Below, piece after piece: positions 27,934-37,062 of a stretch of 64,000 nt of DNA. The notes beneath the pieces are model-generated. The model searched no databases and was not told the origin of the DNA. It was given only the letters and a program-made list of their open reading frames with translations. This DNA is from an uncultured Hyphomicrobiales bacterium (GTDB taxonomy: Bacteria > Pseudomonadota > Alphaproteobacteria > Rhizobiales > Beijerinckiaceae). The stretch spans positions 1 to 64,000 of the forward strand of contig CAIZEI010000202.1 of assembly GCA_903931945.1 (NCBI GenBank), written 5' to 3'. The position numbers and the translations under genes were made by a program. Each line of letters starts with the position of its first letter. Positions within the stretch are counted from its first letter, which is position 1.

Positions 27934-29643
27934 TCAATTTACGCCAGACACGGCGACGGTTTCATAAAGGCCGGCGCGACGCTCCAGGGGGGCTGCGCCG
28001 GAGAAGCTGTCGGTTCCACCGATTGGCGTTGAGAAAATCAGCGCGCTGACATCGCTGCGTCTGGCGCGGCGAAGTCCTGTGATTGTGGGCGCGAGTGCGG
28101 CGGGGTCTGCGTTGGCGATTGTGGCGGGGCTCGTCAGGATCCGGAAATTGGCGCGGTCGAGTCTTGCGGCGGGCTCTGCTGGAGCGCCGCTCGCGACATC
28201 GCTGCGGAGTCCCGGATTGCGGCTGGCGGCGGCAATAGACCGGGTGAGAACGGGTTTGGGCGCCGGGTTTGTTGCGCCCGCTCCGATTCCGGGAACAGCG
28301 CCGGCATAGGCCAGGGCGCCCATACTGGCTATGACGGGCGCCGCGCCGCCCGTGGTGATGACATTGGGCAAGGCTGCAGGCGCGGCTCGGGCTCCGTCCA
28401 GCGACGCCACCAAATTGCCCGGACGCACAGGCGGCAGCGGCGCGACGGGAGGCGCTGCCGCATTCAGGGCCAATTGCGTCGGGCGGCGCGGCGGCATGGG
28501 CGCGCCCGGCGGCTCGACAGGGTTTGCGTCAACTGGCGCTGCAGCCGCCACTGTCGCTGGCGCGGTTTCTGGCAGGACGGTGGGCTTTAACAGCTGCGGC
28601 GGCGCTGCCGCAACCGGGGGGGCGACCGGCGCCGGGGCGGCATTTTCGCTCGGCGCGCGCCGCGCCGCCTCTGTCAGGAAGAAAGCGGCTGGACTTGTGT
28701 CGTCCGCGACCGCCGCTGGAGGCGCGCCTGGCCGGTTGTAGGCGCCGGCGGAGGCCAGCCGCGTCGCTGCGTTCGTGTAACGGGATCTTTCGATAAACTC
28801 GGCGACGCGCGAGCTGCCGCCAGGGCGCGGACCAGCGCCCGAAGGAGCGACAGCGACAGTCTCCTCTTCGTCGCCGCCGCCGAACAGCATTGCAAAAAAG
28901 CCTTTGGACTTGACTTGCGCGACGGTCGGCAGGCTCACCCCGTTGCGGGCCTCGACCTCGGCGCGGGCTTCCTCATACCGGGCAAGGGGCTGGCCATCCG
29001 CCGGAATGTGAACGGTCTTGCCATCGGGGAAGAGATTGACCAGCTGCGCGCGGCTCATGCGGGGCCAGGCGCGAACGCCGCCGACATCCATGTGCACGAA
29101 AGGACTGCCGGACGTCGGATAATAACCGACGCCGCCGCGTTGCAGATGCATGGCGATTTCACGGACCCGCGACATCGGCACATCGGTGTAGTGCATGTCC
29201 ATCGCCTTGCCGAGCATGTGCTGCGAGAACTCGGCGACAAGGCGAGAACGGCTGCGCAACATGGCGTTGGTTTCGGGCGAGCGATAGGCGGACAGGATGA
29301 CAATCGGCTCTTGTGAACCACTTTCGCGATAGGTCTCCCACACTGCGTCAAACAGCCGCGGGTCCATTTTCGTGGGTTCGTTGTTGCGCCAGTCGCGCAG
29401 GAAATAGTTCAGTTTTTCCAGCGTTGCCAGATCATAGGCGCCATTGACGCGAAACGTGGCGCTGATGCTTTCACCTGTATGCGAGTGATAAAGCGTGATG
29501 GTGCGGGTGTCGCCATTGGCGACGGCGCTTTCGGTCTGTGCGGGGGCAAACCCCGCAAGCGCCAGCGCGAAAACGCAGCATTTGACCAAAAATGGCCGGC
29601 GCGGCGCAAGTTTCAAGAGAGTGGATTTCAGCAAACTGAACAC
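27934..29643 (-). CDS. DUF882 family protein (YcbK-like, peptidase M15-fold) with long Ala/Pro tail
   Basis: An exported or membrane-anchored protein whose N-terminal half is the DUF882/YcbK domain, a zinc peptidase-like fold linked to peptidoglycan metabolism. It shows LYHSHTGE, ILSAYRSPETNAMLR, the metal residues His142 and Asp149 in SQHMLGKAMDM, and His184 in PFVHMD. The remaining 350 residues are low-complexity Ala/Pro/Val-rich. It starts at a GTG with AAAGGGCGA directly upstream; residues 20-36 are a hydrophobic signal. The protein is much longer than the domain needs because of the tail. Substrate is unknown. Confidence 0.85.
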   Translation of the reverse strand: MFSLLKSTLLKLAPRRPFLVKCCVFALALAGFAPAQTESAVANGDTRTITLYHSHTGESISATFRVNGAYDLATLEKLNYFLRDWRNNEPTKMDPRLFDAVWETYRESGSQEPIVILSAYRSPETNAMLRSRSRLVAEFSQHMLGKAMDMHYTDVPMSRVREIAMHLQRGGVGYYPTSGSPFVHMDVGGVRAWPRMSRAQLVNLFPDGKTVHIPADGQPLARYEEARAEVEARNGVSLPTVAQVKSKGFFAMLFGGGDEEETVAVAPSGAGPRPGGSSRVAEFIERSRYTNAATRLASAGAYNRPGAPPAAVADDTSPAAFFLTEAARRAPSENAAPAPVAPPVAAAPPQLLKPTVLPETAPATVAAAAPVDANPVEPPGAPMPPRRPTQLALNAAAPPVAPLPPVRPGNLVASLDGARAAPAALPNVITTGGAAPVIASMGALAYAGAVPGIGAGATNPAPKPVLTRSIAAASRNPGLRSDVASGAPAEPAARLDRANFRILTSPATIANADPAALAPTITGLRRARRSDVSALIFSTPIGGTDSFSGAAPLERRAGLYETVAVSGVN

Positions 29644-29954
29644 TCGCCCTTTGCGTTAGCCGCTGCCGCAAAGGGCGGCAACAACAGGATGAAACCCCGG
29701 TCGTCTCAACATGCGATGGCGTCAGCCGGTCTTCCCAGCACCCGGCCTGAACGACGCATACACCAACACAGCCCCCGTTTCCAGCCCGGGGTTTGACCAT
29801 TACGCTTCAGCTATGGCTAGCAAGACCACCGATTTGCGGCATCATTGTGGAGGGCGAGCTGCAGATTCACAGTTTTGAACATTTTCTGTCAGTGGCCCGG
29901 TTCCCACGTCGCCGGAAAACGCTCTACACTGCGACAACGAACGGGGAGGGCGCG
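29644..29954. other. Divergent intergenic region
   Basis: About 310 bp between the divergent DUF882 and binding-protein genes. It should hold both promoters. TACACT at 29925-29930 is a possible -10 box for the binding-protein gene but no good -35 partner is present. No gene is supported. Confidence 0.35.
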
Positions 29955-30983
29955 ATGAGACGTCTGCATTCTTTGACTGCGCTTCTGGCAATGCTCGCCA
30001 CGGGCGCTGCATGTGCGGCAGATCAGGTCGATATCGCCTATATCGGCGGCACAGCCGATGTTGGATTCTATATCGCCGACGCCCGGGGCTACCTGAAACA
30101 GGAGAATATCGAAGCCAAATTCACCGTTTTCGATTCGGCGGCCCGGATGGTCGCCCCGCTGGCGACAGGCGAAATCGATGTCGGATCAGGCACCGTTGGC
30201 GCTGGCACCTATAACGCGCTTGAGCGGGGCATCACCATGCGCGCAGTCGCCGACAAGGCGCGCAACAAGGGCGTCTATTCCTATCAGGCGCTGGTGGTGC
30301 GCAAGGCCCTGTGGGACAGCGGACAGGTGCGCGCGCTGAAAGACCTGAAGGGCCGCAAATTCGCCATGACAGCGCAGGGCGGCAATGAAGCCGCCGTTCT
30401 CGACGACGCCTTGCGAACCGTTGGCCTTACAGTTGCCGACGTTGATCAGACCAGTCTCTCCATGCCGCAGCAGGTCGTTGCTTTCGCCAATGACGCCATT
30501 GACGCAAGCTTCCTGCCTGAACCGTTTTTGCACGCCGCCATTGCCTCGGGCGCGGTGGTCAGCATGACGCCTGCGTCCAGTCTGCGCGATGATGATGTGA
30601 CGGGCGTGATCATCTACAGCGATGCGTTGATCAGGAACCGGCCTGCCGTCGCGACCCGCGTGATGAAGGCCTATATCCGGGGCCTGCGCGATTATGTTGA
30701 CACCCTTAAAGACGCGCGTCTGGCCGGTCCTGGCGCCGAAGATGTCATCGATATTATTTCGCGATATTCCGTGGTCAAGGACAAGGCCGTTCTGCGAACC
30801 ATCATTCCGCATTTCGTCGATCCGGATGGCGAGGTCGGCGCGGAAAGCCTCAGGAAGGACTGGAATTTTTACAAGGCGGGCGGTTTTATCAATGGATCCG
30901 TGACGGTGGATCAGTTGATCGACAATAGCTGGGCCGCCGCAGCGGTGAAAGAGCTTGGCTCCTACAAGGCGAAGACGCCGTGA
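29955..30983 (+). CDS. ABC transporter substrate-binding protein, NitT/TauT (SsuA) family
   Basis: A periplasmic binding protein of 342 aa. The ATG at 29955 has GGGGAGGG upstream and opens a signal peptide (MRRLHSLTALLAMLATGAACA). The mature part shows the NMT1/SsuA-like pattern: VDIAYIGGTADVGFYIADARGYLKQE, MVAPLATGEIDVGSG, then LKDLKGRKFAM. It may serve the two-permease transporter 2 kb upstream or the permease/ATPase pair at 16.7-18.4 kb, as both lack an adjacent binding protein. The ligand is not deducible from sequence. Confidence 0.87.
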   Translation: MRRLHSLTALLAMLATGAACAADQVDIAYIGGTADVGFYIADARGYLKQENIEAKFTVFDSAARMVAPLATGEIDVGSGTVGAGTYNALERGITMRAVADKARNKGVYSYQALVVRKALWDSGQVRALKDLKGRKFAMTAQGGNEAAVLDDALRTVGLTVADVDQTSLSMPQQVVAFANDAIDASFLPEPFLHAAIASGAVVSMTPASSLRDDDVTGVIIYSDALIRNRPAVATRVMKAYIRGLRDYVDTLKDARLAGPGAEDVIDIISRYSVVKDKAVLRTIIPHFVDPDGEVGAESLRKDWNFYKAGGFINGSVTVDQLIDNSWAAAAVKELGSYKAKTP

Positions 30984-31069
30984 GCTGACAGGGGTAAAAG
31001 CGGCAAACAGAATATCGCCGGCATGTGGCGCGCTGGAAAGCCAGCCCCCAGACGCTCAGCTGCGTTGCG

Positions 31070-31717
31070 TCAAACGCCCGCTGCGACCGTGTAGGCGGCT
31101 TCGGTCTTCGACTTGATGTCTTCCAGGCTGACGCCATCGGCGCGTTCGATCAGCGTCATACCGCCGGCGCCGGATTTGTCGATGCTGAAAACGCCAAGGT
31201 CAGTGATCACCAGATCGACGCAGGCCGCGCCGGTGAGCGGCAGGTTGCAGCGATGCAGCAGCTTGGCGCCATCCTTGGCGGAATGCTCCATCACGACGAC
31301 GACCTTCTTGACGCCGGCGACAAGATCCATCGCGCCGCCCATGCCCTTGACCATCTTGCCGGGTATCATCCAGTTGGCGAGATCGCCATTTTCGGCAACC
31401 TGCATTGCGCCCAAGATGGACAGGTCAATGTGGCCGCCGCGGATCATGGCGAAGGAATCGGCCGACGAAAAATAGCTTGTCGTCGGCAAGGCCGTGACTG
31501 TCTGCTTGCCGGCGTTGATGAGATCGGAATCTTCTTCGCCTTCAAAGGGGAATGGCCCCATTCCGAGCATTCCGTTCTCGCTTTGCAGCTGAACGCTCAT
31601 GCCTTCAGGAATGAAGTTCGAAACCAGCGTCGGGATGCCGATGCCAAGATTCACATAAAAACCATCGCGCAATTCCCTGGCGGCGCGGGCGGCCATCTGG
31701 TCACGGGTCCAAGCCAT
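31070..31717 (-). CDS. scoB: 3-oxoacid CoA-transferase subunit B
   Basis: Beta subunit of a succinyl-CoA:3-ketoacid (or 3-oxoadipate) CoA-transferase. The catalytic Glu that forms the CoA thioester is Glu47 in [12 protein letters not shown], the hallmark of the family I B subunit. [13 protein letters not shown] and [10 protein letters not shown] are further signatures. The 215 aa length is normal. It follows the A subunit gene by 12 bp. Acetoacetate activation during ketone or polyhydroxybutyrate use is the likely role; 3-oxoadipate cannot be excluded. Confidence 0.92.
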   Translation of the reverse strand: MAWTRDQMAARAARELRDGFYVNLGIGIPTLVSNFIPEGMSVQLQSENGMLGMGPFPFEGEEDSDLINAGKQTVTALPTTSYFSSADSFAMIRGGHIDLSILGAMQVAENGDLANWMIPGKMVKGMGGAMDLVAGVKKVVVVMEHSAKDGAKLLHRCNLPLTGAACVDLVITDLGVFSIDKSGAGGMTLIERADGVSLEDIKSKTEAAYTVAAGV

Positions 31718-31729
31718 GCTCGTTCTCCC

Positions 31730-32440
31730 TCAAGCTTTCTTGCGTGTGGTGCGATGCTCGATATGCTTGATGGCGTCAGGCACATGCACAATGCGTTGAA
31801 CGTAAATGCCGGGCGTAATGATATGGTCGCCATCGATCTGGCCGGGCTCGACGAGATGCTCGACCTCGGCGACAGTGATTTTCGCAGCAGTCGCCATCAT
31901 CGGGTTAAAATTGCGGGCTGTCTTGCGATAGACAAGATTGCCCTCCGTATCGCCCTTCCACGCATGGACGATCGAGACATCTGCGACAAGGCCGGTTTCC
32001 ATAATGTATTTCTGGCCGTTGAACTCCCGGACATCCTTGCCCTCGGCGATGATCGTGCCATAGCCTGTCTTGGTGTAGAAAGCAGGAATGCCCGCGCCGC
32101 CAGCGCGGATGCGCTCGGCCAAAGTGCCCTGCGGGTTAAATTCCAGCTCCAGCTCGCCGGCCAGAAACTGCTGCGCGAAGAGTTTGTTCTCGCCGACATA
32201 GGAGGAGATCATCTTCCTGATCTGCCTGGTTTCCAGCAACAGGCCAAGGCTGAGGCCATCGACGCCCGCATTGTTGGAGACCACCGTCAGGTTCCTCACG
32301 CCGGCGTCGCGGATCGCCAGAATCAGCGTTTCAGGGATGCCGCACAGGCCAAAGCCCCCGGACATGATGGTCATGCCATCCTTGAGAATCCCGGCCATAG
32401 CGGCCCTTGCGTCGGGATAGACCTTTGTCATGGCGCCCAT
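31730..32440 (-). CDS. scoA: 3-oxoacid CoA-transferase subunit A
   Basis: Alpha subunit of the same CoA-transferase. Signatures are MSGGFGLCGIPETLI, GLLLETRQIRKMISSYVGENK and KYIMETGLVADVSIVHAWKGD. The 236 aa length is typical. The frame starts at 32440 with GGAG just upstream; MTKVYPD at 32431 is the more usual family start but with longer spacing. It forms a two-gene operon with scoB. No regulator or transporter is adjacent. Confidence 0.93.
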   Translation of the reverse strand: MGAMTKVYPDARAAMAGILKDGMTIMSGGFGLCGIPETLILAIRDAGVRNLTVVSNNAGVDGLSLGLLLETRQIRKMISSYVGENKLFAQQFLAGELELEFNPQGTLAERIRAGGAGIPAFYTKTGYGTIIAEGKDVREFNGQKYIMETGLVADVSIVHAWKGDTEGNLVYRKTARNFNPMMATAAKITVAEVEHLVEPGQIDGDHIITPGIYVQRIVHVPDAIKHIEHRTTRKKA

Positions 32441-32845
32441 TGCTCCAGATGAATTGTCCTCCCTTATCGCGGGCGGACGAGAAATCCAAGGGGCAGGTTG
32501 CGAAATGCGTTTCAGTCAGCCTGATATTGGCGGCTCGGATGCCTTTTCCCCAGTTGGCGGCTTCATCCGGATTGGCTCTTGCACAGGCGATCCATTCGGG
32601 CGGAGCCTTTGTCGGGAACGAACGCGCCGCCGCCAAGACGTTGGCGTGCGGGCGACGCTTGCGAGGCGCATGACGTCATTTGGAAAATCGAGATTGAGGC
32701 GCCCGGAAAGCGGAGCATTGACCGCGTTCAGCTCGCCGGGACGCACTAGAATTCCCCGAGTGGTCAACAAGTCGTCACGCCGCGCCCAAAGTCTTGGCGT
32801 GATTGCCTCAGGCTGCAATTTATGTAATGCAATTAAGGCTTTAAA
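32441..32845. other. Intergenic region without a supported gene
   Basis: About 400 bp between scoA and tRNA-Lys. Several reading frames of 100-150 codons are open in it on both strands, but none resembles a known family and none has a convincing ribosome binding site. It should contain the scoA promoter. Confidence 0.35.
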
Positions 32846-32921
<76 letters not shown>

Positions 32922-33146
32922 GAGCCTGATACCCGGACATCACCATTTCTGACGGCGACACATTCGGCGCCCCGCAGACCGTTGACGGCGCGCGATTGCT
33001 CCACCAACGATGCGAGCGCGTATAGGGTATGCGGCAAGGCTTGTCTACTGCCTTTGGTCGATCTTTTCCTCCAGCTTGCGTGTCGCCACGCTCGGACCTA
33101 CCCTCGGCGTCCGGCCAATCGGGACGAATAAACACAGGAGGGCGGC

Positions 33147-33902
33147 GTGAGGCGATGTCCGGCGGCTCTGGCCTGCGTTCTGTTCACCGCAACTTTAGCG
33201 CGAGGCGCGGAATTGAACGTCATCTCTCAGGCCAATAGCGCGGTTGCGTTGAAGCAAATCGCTGCGCAATTTGAAAGAACCTCCAGTGTGCAGGTTTCAC
33301 TGGCGCTCGGCAATCCGGGGGTGACGCTGGAGCGATTGCGCAAGGGCGAGCCCGCCGATGTCGTCATCGTCACGACGACCATTCTCGACGCCGTGATTGG
33401 CGAAGGCCATATCCAGCCGGCGACGCGGGTCGAAATCGCCCGTGGGCAGATTGGTCTTGGCGTAGCGGCGGGAGCCGAAAAGCCCGCCATGACCGACAGG
33501 GCTTCGTTCATCGCGCTGGTGCGCAAACTCAATACGATTGGCCTTGTCGATCCGGCCAGCGGCGGCGGCACCTCGCCGCCCTTCATCAAGGCTGTCGAGG
33601 CGCTTGGCATGGCCGCCGAAATCGCGCCGAAATATCGTTTCTACAAGGGCGCGGGCGATGCAGTCGCCGACGCCATCGCGCGCCATGAGGTTGAAGCGGG
33701 CGTCACCGCGACGAGCGAGCTTGCGCCAAACAGGCAGGTGCAACTGGTTGGCGCGATCCCGCCCGATGTGCTGGACTGGAAAAGCACGACGTCGGCGGCG
33801 GTTGGCGCGCATGCAAAAGCCCCGGCCGACGCGGCGAAATTCATCGCGTTTTTGCAAACGCCGTTTGCGCGCGCAGCGTTCAGGGCGATCGGGCTGGAGT
33901 AA
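33147..33902 (+). CDS. ModA-like extracellular substrate-binding protein
   Basis: A 251 aa periplasmic binding protein of the molybdate-type family. It starts at a GTG with AGGAGGG upstream and a short signal peptide ending in LARGA. The fold signatures include ELNVISQANSAVALKQIAAQFE, RLRKGEPADVVI and the central LVDPASGGGTS. No ModB or ModC gene is adjacent, so it is an orphan, and such orphans can bind other small anions. It is convergent with a Rieske oxygenase gene, with only 7 bp between them. Confidence 0.8.
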   Translation: MRRCPAALACVLFTATLARGAELNVISQANSAVALKQIAAQFERTSSVQVSLALGNPGVTLERLRKGEPADVVIVTTTILDAVIGEGHIQPATRVEIARGQIGLGVAAGAEKPAMTDRASFIALVRKLNTIGLVDPASGGGTSPPFIKAVEALGMAAEIAPKYRFYKGAGDAVADAIARHEVEAGVTATSELAPNRQVQLVGAIPPDVLDWKSTTSAAVGAHAKAPADAAKFIAFLQTPFARAAFRAIGLE

Positions 33903-33909
33903 GCGCCTC

Positions 33910-35160
33910 CTATTCAAACCCCATCGCGGCGCGAAAGGCCTCGCGCACCTCTTTGGGTTGCCCGTAGCAATGCCGGTGGTCGAGCAGCCGCAGCTTTAAA
34001 AACGGATGTTTCTTCCATTGTTCGATGGTCATCTCGCCGCCGCCGGTGGTGCGACCGACCAGTTGCAGCGGCACGCATCTGGCAAGCTCGGGATCGCGGA
34101 TGACGCCCTTCGGGTCCAGGCCCTCCTCGATCCGTTTCATATCGTCAAAATAGCGCTTGCGCATCATCAGGATGCCGCGGTCGCTCGCCGCCAGAAATTC
34201 CTTCGTGCGGTCGGCGATGCGGCCCTGACCGACCCAGGCGACAATATCCTGATTGATGACGTGGCTGGTGATCCAGCGGCCTGTCTCGTCCATGATCGGG
34301 CTTTCCCACACCGGCACGCTGTTCTGCACGAAAGGTTTGGCGTCGCGGGGCGGCTGCGCATGGAACCAGGCGAGACTGAGCGTGTTCTCATCATCGACCG
34401 GCACGCGCCATTCGAAATGCTCGCCAAGATAAAAGCCGATGGGCCAGAGCGCGAGGCGACCGATGGTCCAGAGCGGCGAATTCTCCTCCTGCCCCTCGCG
34501 GATGCGGCGATAGGCGTGGCCAAATTCGACCTCGTCAAATGCGACCTGCAAATGCTTTGTCGAATATTCGAAACTGTCGTTGAGCCGCTGGCTCCAGTTG
34601 TCATGCATCCATTCAAAATGCACGGGATCGCAGGAGTTTTCCTGGCATTGAAACCAGTTGCAGGGAATATCCGAGCGCACAATCTCGCGAAACCCGCCCT
34701 GCCAGGTGAAGGGCGCCCAGACCGGCAGTTCGGGAACCGGCGCGGGCCCCATATAGGCGAACAAAAGGCCGGCGCATTCCTTCACCGGATAGGCCTTGAC
34801 CTTCACCTGCGATTTCAGATTCTGTTGCGGGTAGGCCGTATCGTCATAGGGAATTTCCGTCACCGCTCCGTCATGGTTCATCAGAAATCCATGATAATTG
34901 CAGCGCAACCCGCATTTTTCGACAAAGCCGTAGGACAGATCGGCGCGCCGGTGCGGGCAATGGCGGTCGATCAGTCCGTAATGGCCATCAAGATCGCGAT
35001 AGACCACAAGGTCTTCGCAGAGCAGGCGTACGGCTTTGGCCGGCGTTTTGTCGAGTTCGCTCGCGCCGCAAAAGGGAATCCAGTAACGCCGCAGCAATTT
35101 TCCCATCGGCTTGTCGGGGCCGACCTCGGTCAGCGCGCGATTCTGTTCGGCGGTCAGCAT
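33910..35160 (-). CDS. Rieske [2Fe-2S] aromatic-ring-hydroxylating oxygenase, alpha subunit
   Basis: A terminal oxygenase of the phthalate-4,5-dioxygenase-like type. The Rieske cluster motif is C-x-H (Cys68, His70 in RHCPHRRAD) and C-x2-H (Cys87, His90 in RCNYHGF). The mononuclear iron site is D-x2-H-x4-H in CDPVHFEWMHD (Asp178, His181, His186). The ATG at 35160 gives MLTAEQNRALTEVGPDKPMG, the usual family start, and 416 aa; a GTG at 35178 would add six residues. A small cytochrome c gene lies just upstream on the same strand. No reductase or small subunit gene is present here. Confidence 0.92.
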   Translation of the reverse strand: MLTAEQNRALTEVGPDKPMGKLLRRYWIPFCGASELDKTPAKAVRLLCEDLVVYRDLDGHYGLIDRHCPHRRADLSYGFVEKCGLRCNYHGFLMNHDGAVTEIPYDDTAYPQQNLKSQVKVKAYPVKECAGLLFAYMGPAPVPELPVWAPFTWQGGFREIVRSDIPCNWFQCQENSCDPVHFEWMHDNWSQRLNDSFEYSTKHLQVAFDEVEFGHAYRRIREGQEENSPLWTIGRLALWPIGFYLGEHFEWRVPVDDENTLSLAWFHAQPPRDAKPFVQNSVPVWESPIMDETGRWITSHVINQDIVAWVGQGRIADRTKEFLAASDRGILMMRKRYFDDMKRIEEGLDPKGVIRDPELARCVPLQLVGRTTGGGEMTIEQWKKHPFLKLRLLDHRHCYGQPKEVREAFRAAMGFE

Positions 35161-35195
35161 TTCTGGCGTTCCCTGCACATTCGTTGCAACCGGTT

Positions 35196-35552
35196 TTATT
35201 TCCGCGAGGCGAGATAGGCAACCACATCCTCAACGTCTCGATCGTCGGCCAGTCCGTCAAACGGCATACGCGTGCCCGCCACGACGCTGCGGGGGTTGTG
35301 AATGAAGGCGCCAAGATGCGCTTCGTCCCAGACGAAGCCGGCGCGCGCCATGGGGCCGGAATAGCGAAAATCCTCGCGCGTTCCCGCGACCCGGCCGACG
35401 ACGCCGATCAGGCTGGGGCCAAGATCGCCCGGCCTGTCGCCATGGCAGGCGGCGCAGGCCTTGAACGTCTCCTGCCCGCGCGCGGCGTCGCCTGCGAAAG
35501 CGGGCAGGGTGAATGCGGCGATGAGTGCACAGGCGACGGCGATGGCGCGCAC
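35196..35552 (-). CDS. Small periplasmic class I cytochrome c
   Basis: A 118 aa c-type cytochrome with a signal peptide (MRAIAVACALIAAFTLPAFA), haem motif CAACH (Cys33-His37), LGPSLIGVVGR and the axial Met in GTRMPF, like cytochrome c2/c550 proteins. It starts at a GTG with the strong GGGAGGAG upstream. It lies 35 bp before the Rieske oxygenase gene, so the two are likely co-transcribed. Whether it donates electrons to that enzyme is speculative, because one partner would be periplasmic and the other cytoplasmic. Confidence 0.88.
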   Translation of the reverse strand: MRAIAVACALIAAFTLPAFAGDAARGQETFKACAACHGDRPGDLGPSLIGVVGRVAGTREDFRYSGPMARAGFVWDEAHLGAFIHNPRSVVAGTRMPFDGLADDRDVEDVVAYLASRK

Positions 35553-36124
35553 GAAAACTCCTCCCGGATGCTTGGGCCGGACTGTGCGGCGATGCGCTGC
35601 GGGGTGTCAATGCGGGGGCGCGGGAGTGGCGATGATTGCGTCATCGACAGGCTGACCGGCAGGCTGAAGCGGCTTGCGGCTGCGGTTTACGGAGGCGTGC
35701 GTTCGTACGTGAAGTGGGGCGCGGGAACGCCGCGCCGGGGGTCACGGAAGTCGCGAACTTCGATAAATCAAACAAACGCCACTGCTGCAATGGTTATCGC
35801 CACTTTTTACCATTTTACCTTGATTGTGGCTATTTGCTGAATTCAAGCCGCCGCCATGTCGGCGATCTTCCGGTTTCAGACATGCCGGGGCGCTGGCGCA
35901 GCGGGCGGCGCTATTCCGCCATGCGCCAGTTACGGACATAGGACTTCGGCACTCGAGACAAGCTCTGGCGATCCGCATCACGCAACCAAGAAGCCTTGCG
36001 CCAGACCGCTTTTGACAAAGACTTATTGATATCTTACCAAACCGTTATCCAGCGCATTCATCCACTTGTAACGCCGGTACTGGGGCTGCCCCGAAACAGC
36101 TCCCAGAAAGAGGAGCAATGAGCC
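35553..36124. other. Intergenic region, partly AT-rich, without a supported gene
   Basis: About 570 bp. The first part is GC-rich like the genes around it, and about 35760-36060 is clearly AT-richer. TTGACA at 36012-36017 is a possible -35 box for the PEP-CTERM-like gene; the region 17 bases on (TACCAA) is a weak -10 candidate. Open frames in it do not resemble proteins. Confidence 0.35.
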
Positions 36125-36748
36125 ATGGCGGGCAATTTCCGGTATTTTTTGATCGCCTGCCTCGCATGGACAGCTTCAACGGTTGCGGGCATGCAACCGG
36201 CATCGGCGCAGACCTATAATTTCGCCTTGCCCGGCGCGGGCTGGAGCATTGCGTCGGGCCTGGTCACGTTCAGCGGCAACACCGTCACCGCAATCTCGGG
36301 GACCGCCTCGGGCCTTGCCACCCAGGGCATCGCCGATGGCGCATTTAGCTGGACGACCATTGGCAGTTCGTTTTCGTACCTTGGCTCAACGACCGATTAT
36401 TATGTAGACGTCGCATTAACGACAGGCCCCACATCACCAGAGATATTTTTTGGCGATGGAGGGTCGTTCACAACAAGGTGCGGGGGAGGACCAATTCCAA
36501 CTTGCAACCGATATGGCGGAGCGGCTGCATCCGGCGTCGACATAGCTGGACCGCCCGCATCAAACATCTTCATCGCCACCTGCTGGCAGGCCTGTGCGCT
36601 CACAGCGGCAAGTCCCGCCCCGGTCCCCGGCGCGGGAACCTTGTCGTGGCTGGCGTTAGCGCTTGGCGTTGTCATTGTTCGCCGCAAGGCCATTTCGGCG
36701 ACGTTGCGCTCCGCTTATTCGCGGATCGCGGCGCGTGCATCCACGTAA
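36125..36748 (+). CDS. Exported protein with PEP-CTERM-like C-terminal sorting signal
   Basis: A 207 aa protein with an N-terminal signal peptide ending in QPASA, a Thr/Ser/Gly-rich beta-type middle with four Cys, and a C-terminus ASPAPVPGAGTLSW-LALALGVVIV-RRK. This Pro-motif, hydrophobic helix and Arg/Lys cluster is the three-part layout of PEP-CTERM (exosortase-dependent) proteins, in a variant form with PVPGAG. No exosortase is in the window. The ATG follows GAGGAG at somewhat long spacing. The function of the mature part is unknown. Confidence 0.72.
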   Translation: MAGNFRYFLIACLAWTASTVAGMQPASAQTYNFALPGAGWSIASGLVTFSGNTVTAISGTASGLATQGIADGAFSWTTIGSSFSYLGSTTDYYVDVALTTGPTSPEIFFGDGGSFTTRCGGGPIPTCNRYGGAAASGVDIAGPPASNIFIATCWQACALTAASPAPVPGAGTLSWLALALGVVIVRRKAISATLRSAYSRIAARAST

Positions 36749-37062
36749 TCAAAATCTCGCGCCATTTCCCGCGTCGTTTTCGCGATTGAGCATGACCGTT
36801 CAGGGTCAAACTCGGCCATCGGCAGTCAAAAACTCGCCCCGCGCACCGCGTCGCCTTTACCCCTGACTGCGGACATAAGCGCCCACAAAATAGCCGAACG
36901 GGCGCGCTTCAAGAATCCTGTGGGTCGCAAGGCGAATATCGCGCCGCTTTGGAAAAGGGCTCTGCTCCACAGCAGGGACGACCCCTATCAACAATCGAAA
37001 AGGCCCCGCTGGCAAAAGCAAAGCGAGGCCCATTTGAAAGAGCGGCAATTCGTCAAAGTGGG
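36749..37062. other. Intergenic region without a supported gene
   Basis: About 310 bp between the convergent PEP-CTERM-like and lipocalin-like genes. A minus-strand frame of 63 codons (36857-37048) is open but does not resemble a protein family. No clear terminator hairpin with a T-run was found. Confidence 0.3.

Noticed and set aside
31025-32452. A 475-codon plus-strand frame opposite scoA/scoB
   Set aside because: It runs antisense to both CoA-transferase genes, which are certain from their motifs; the translation is His/Asp/Gly-rich shadow sequence.
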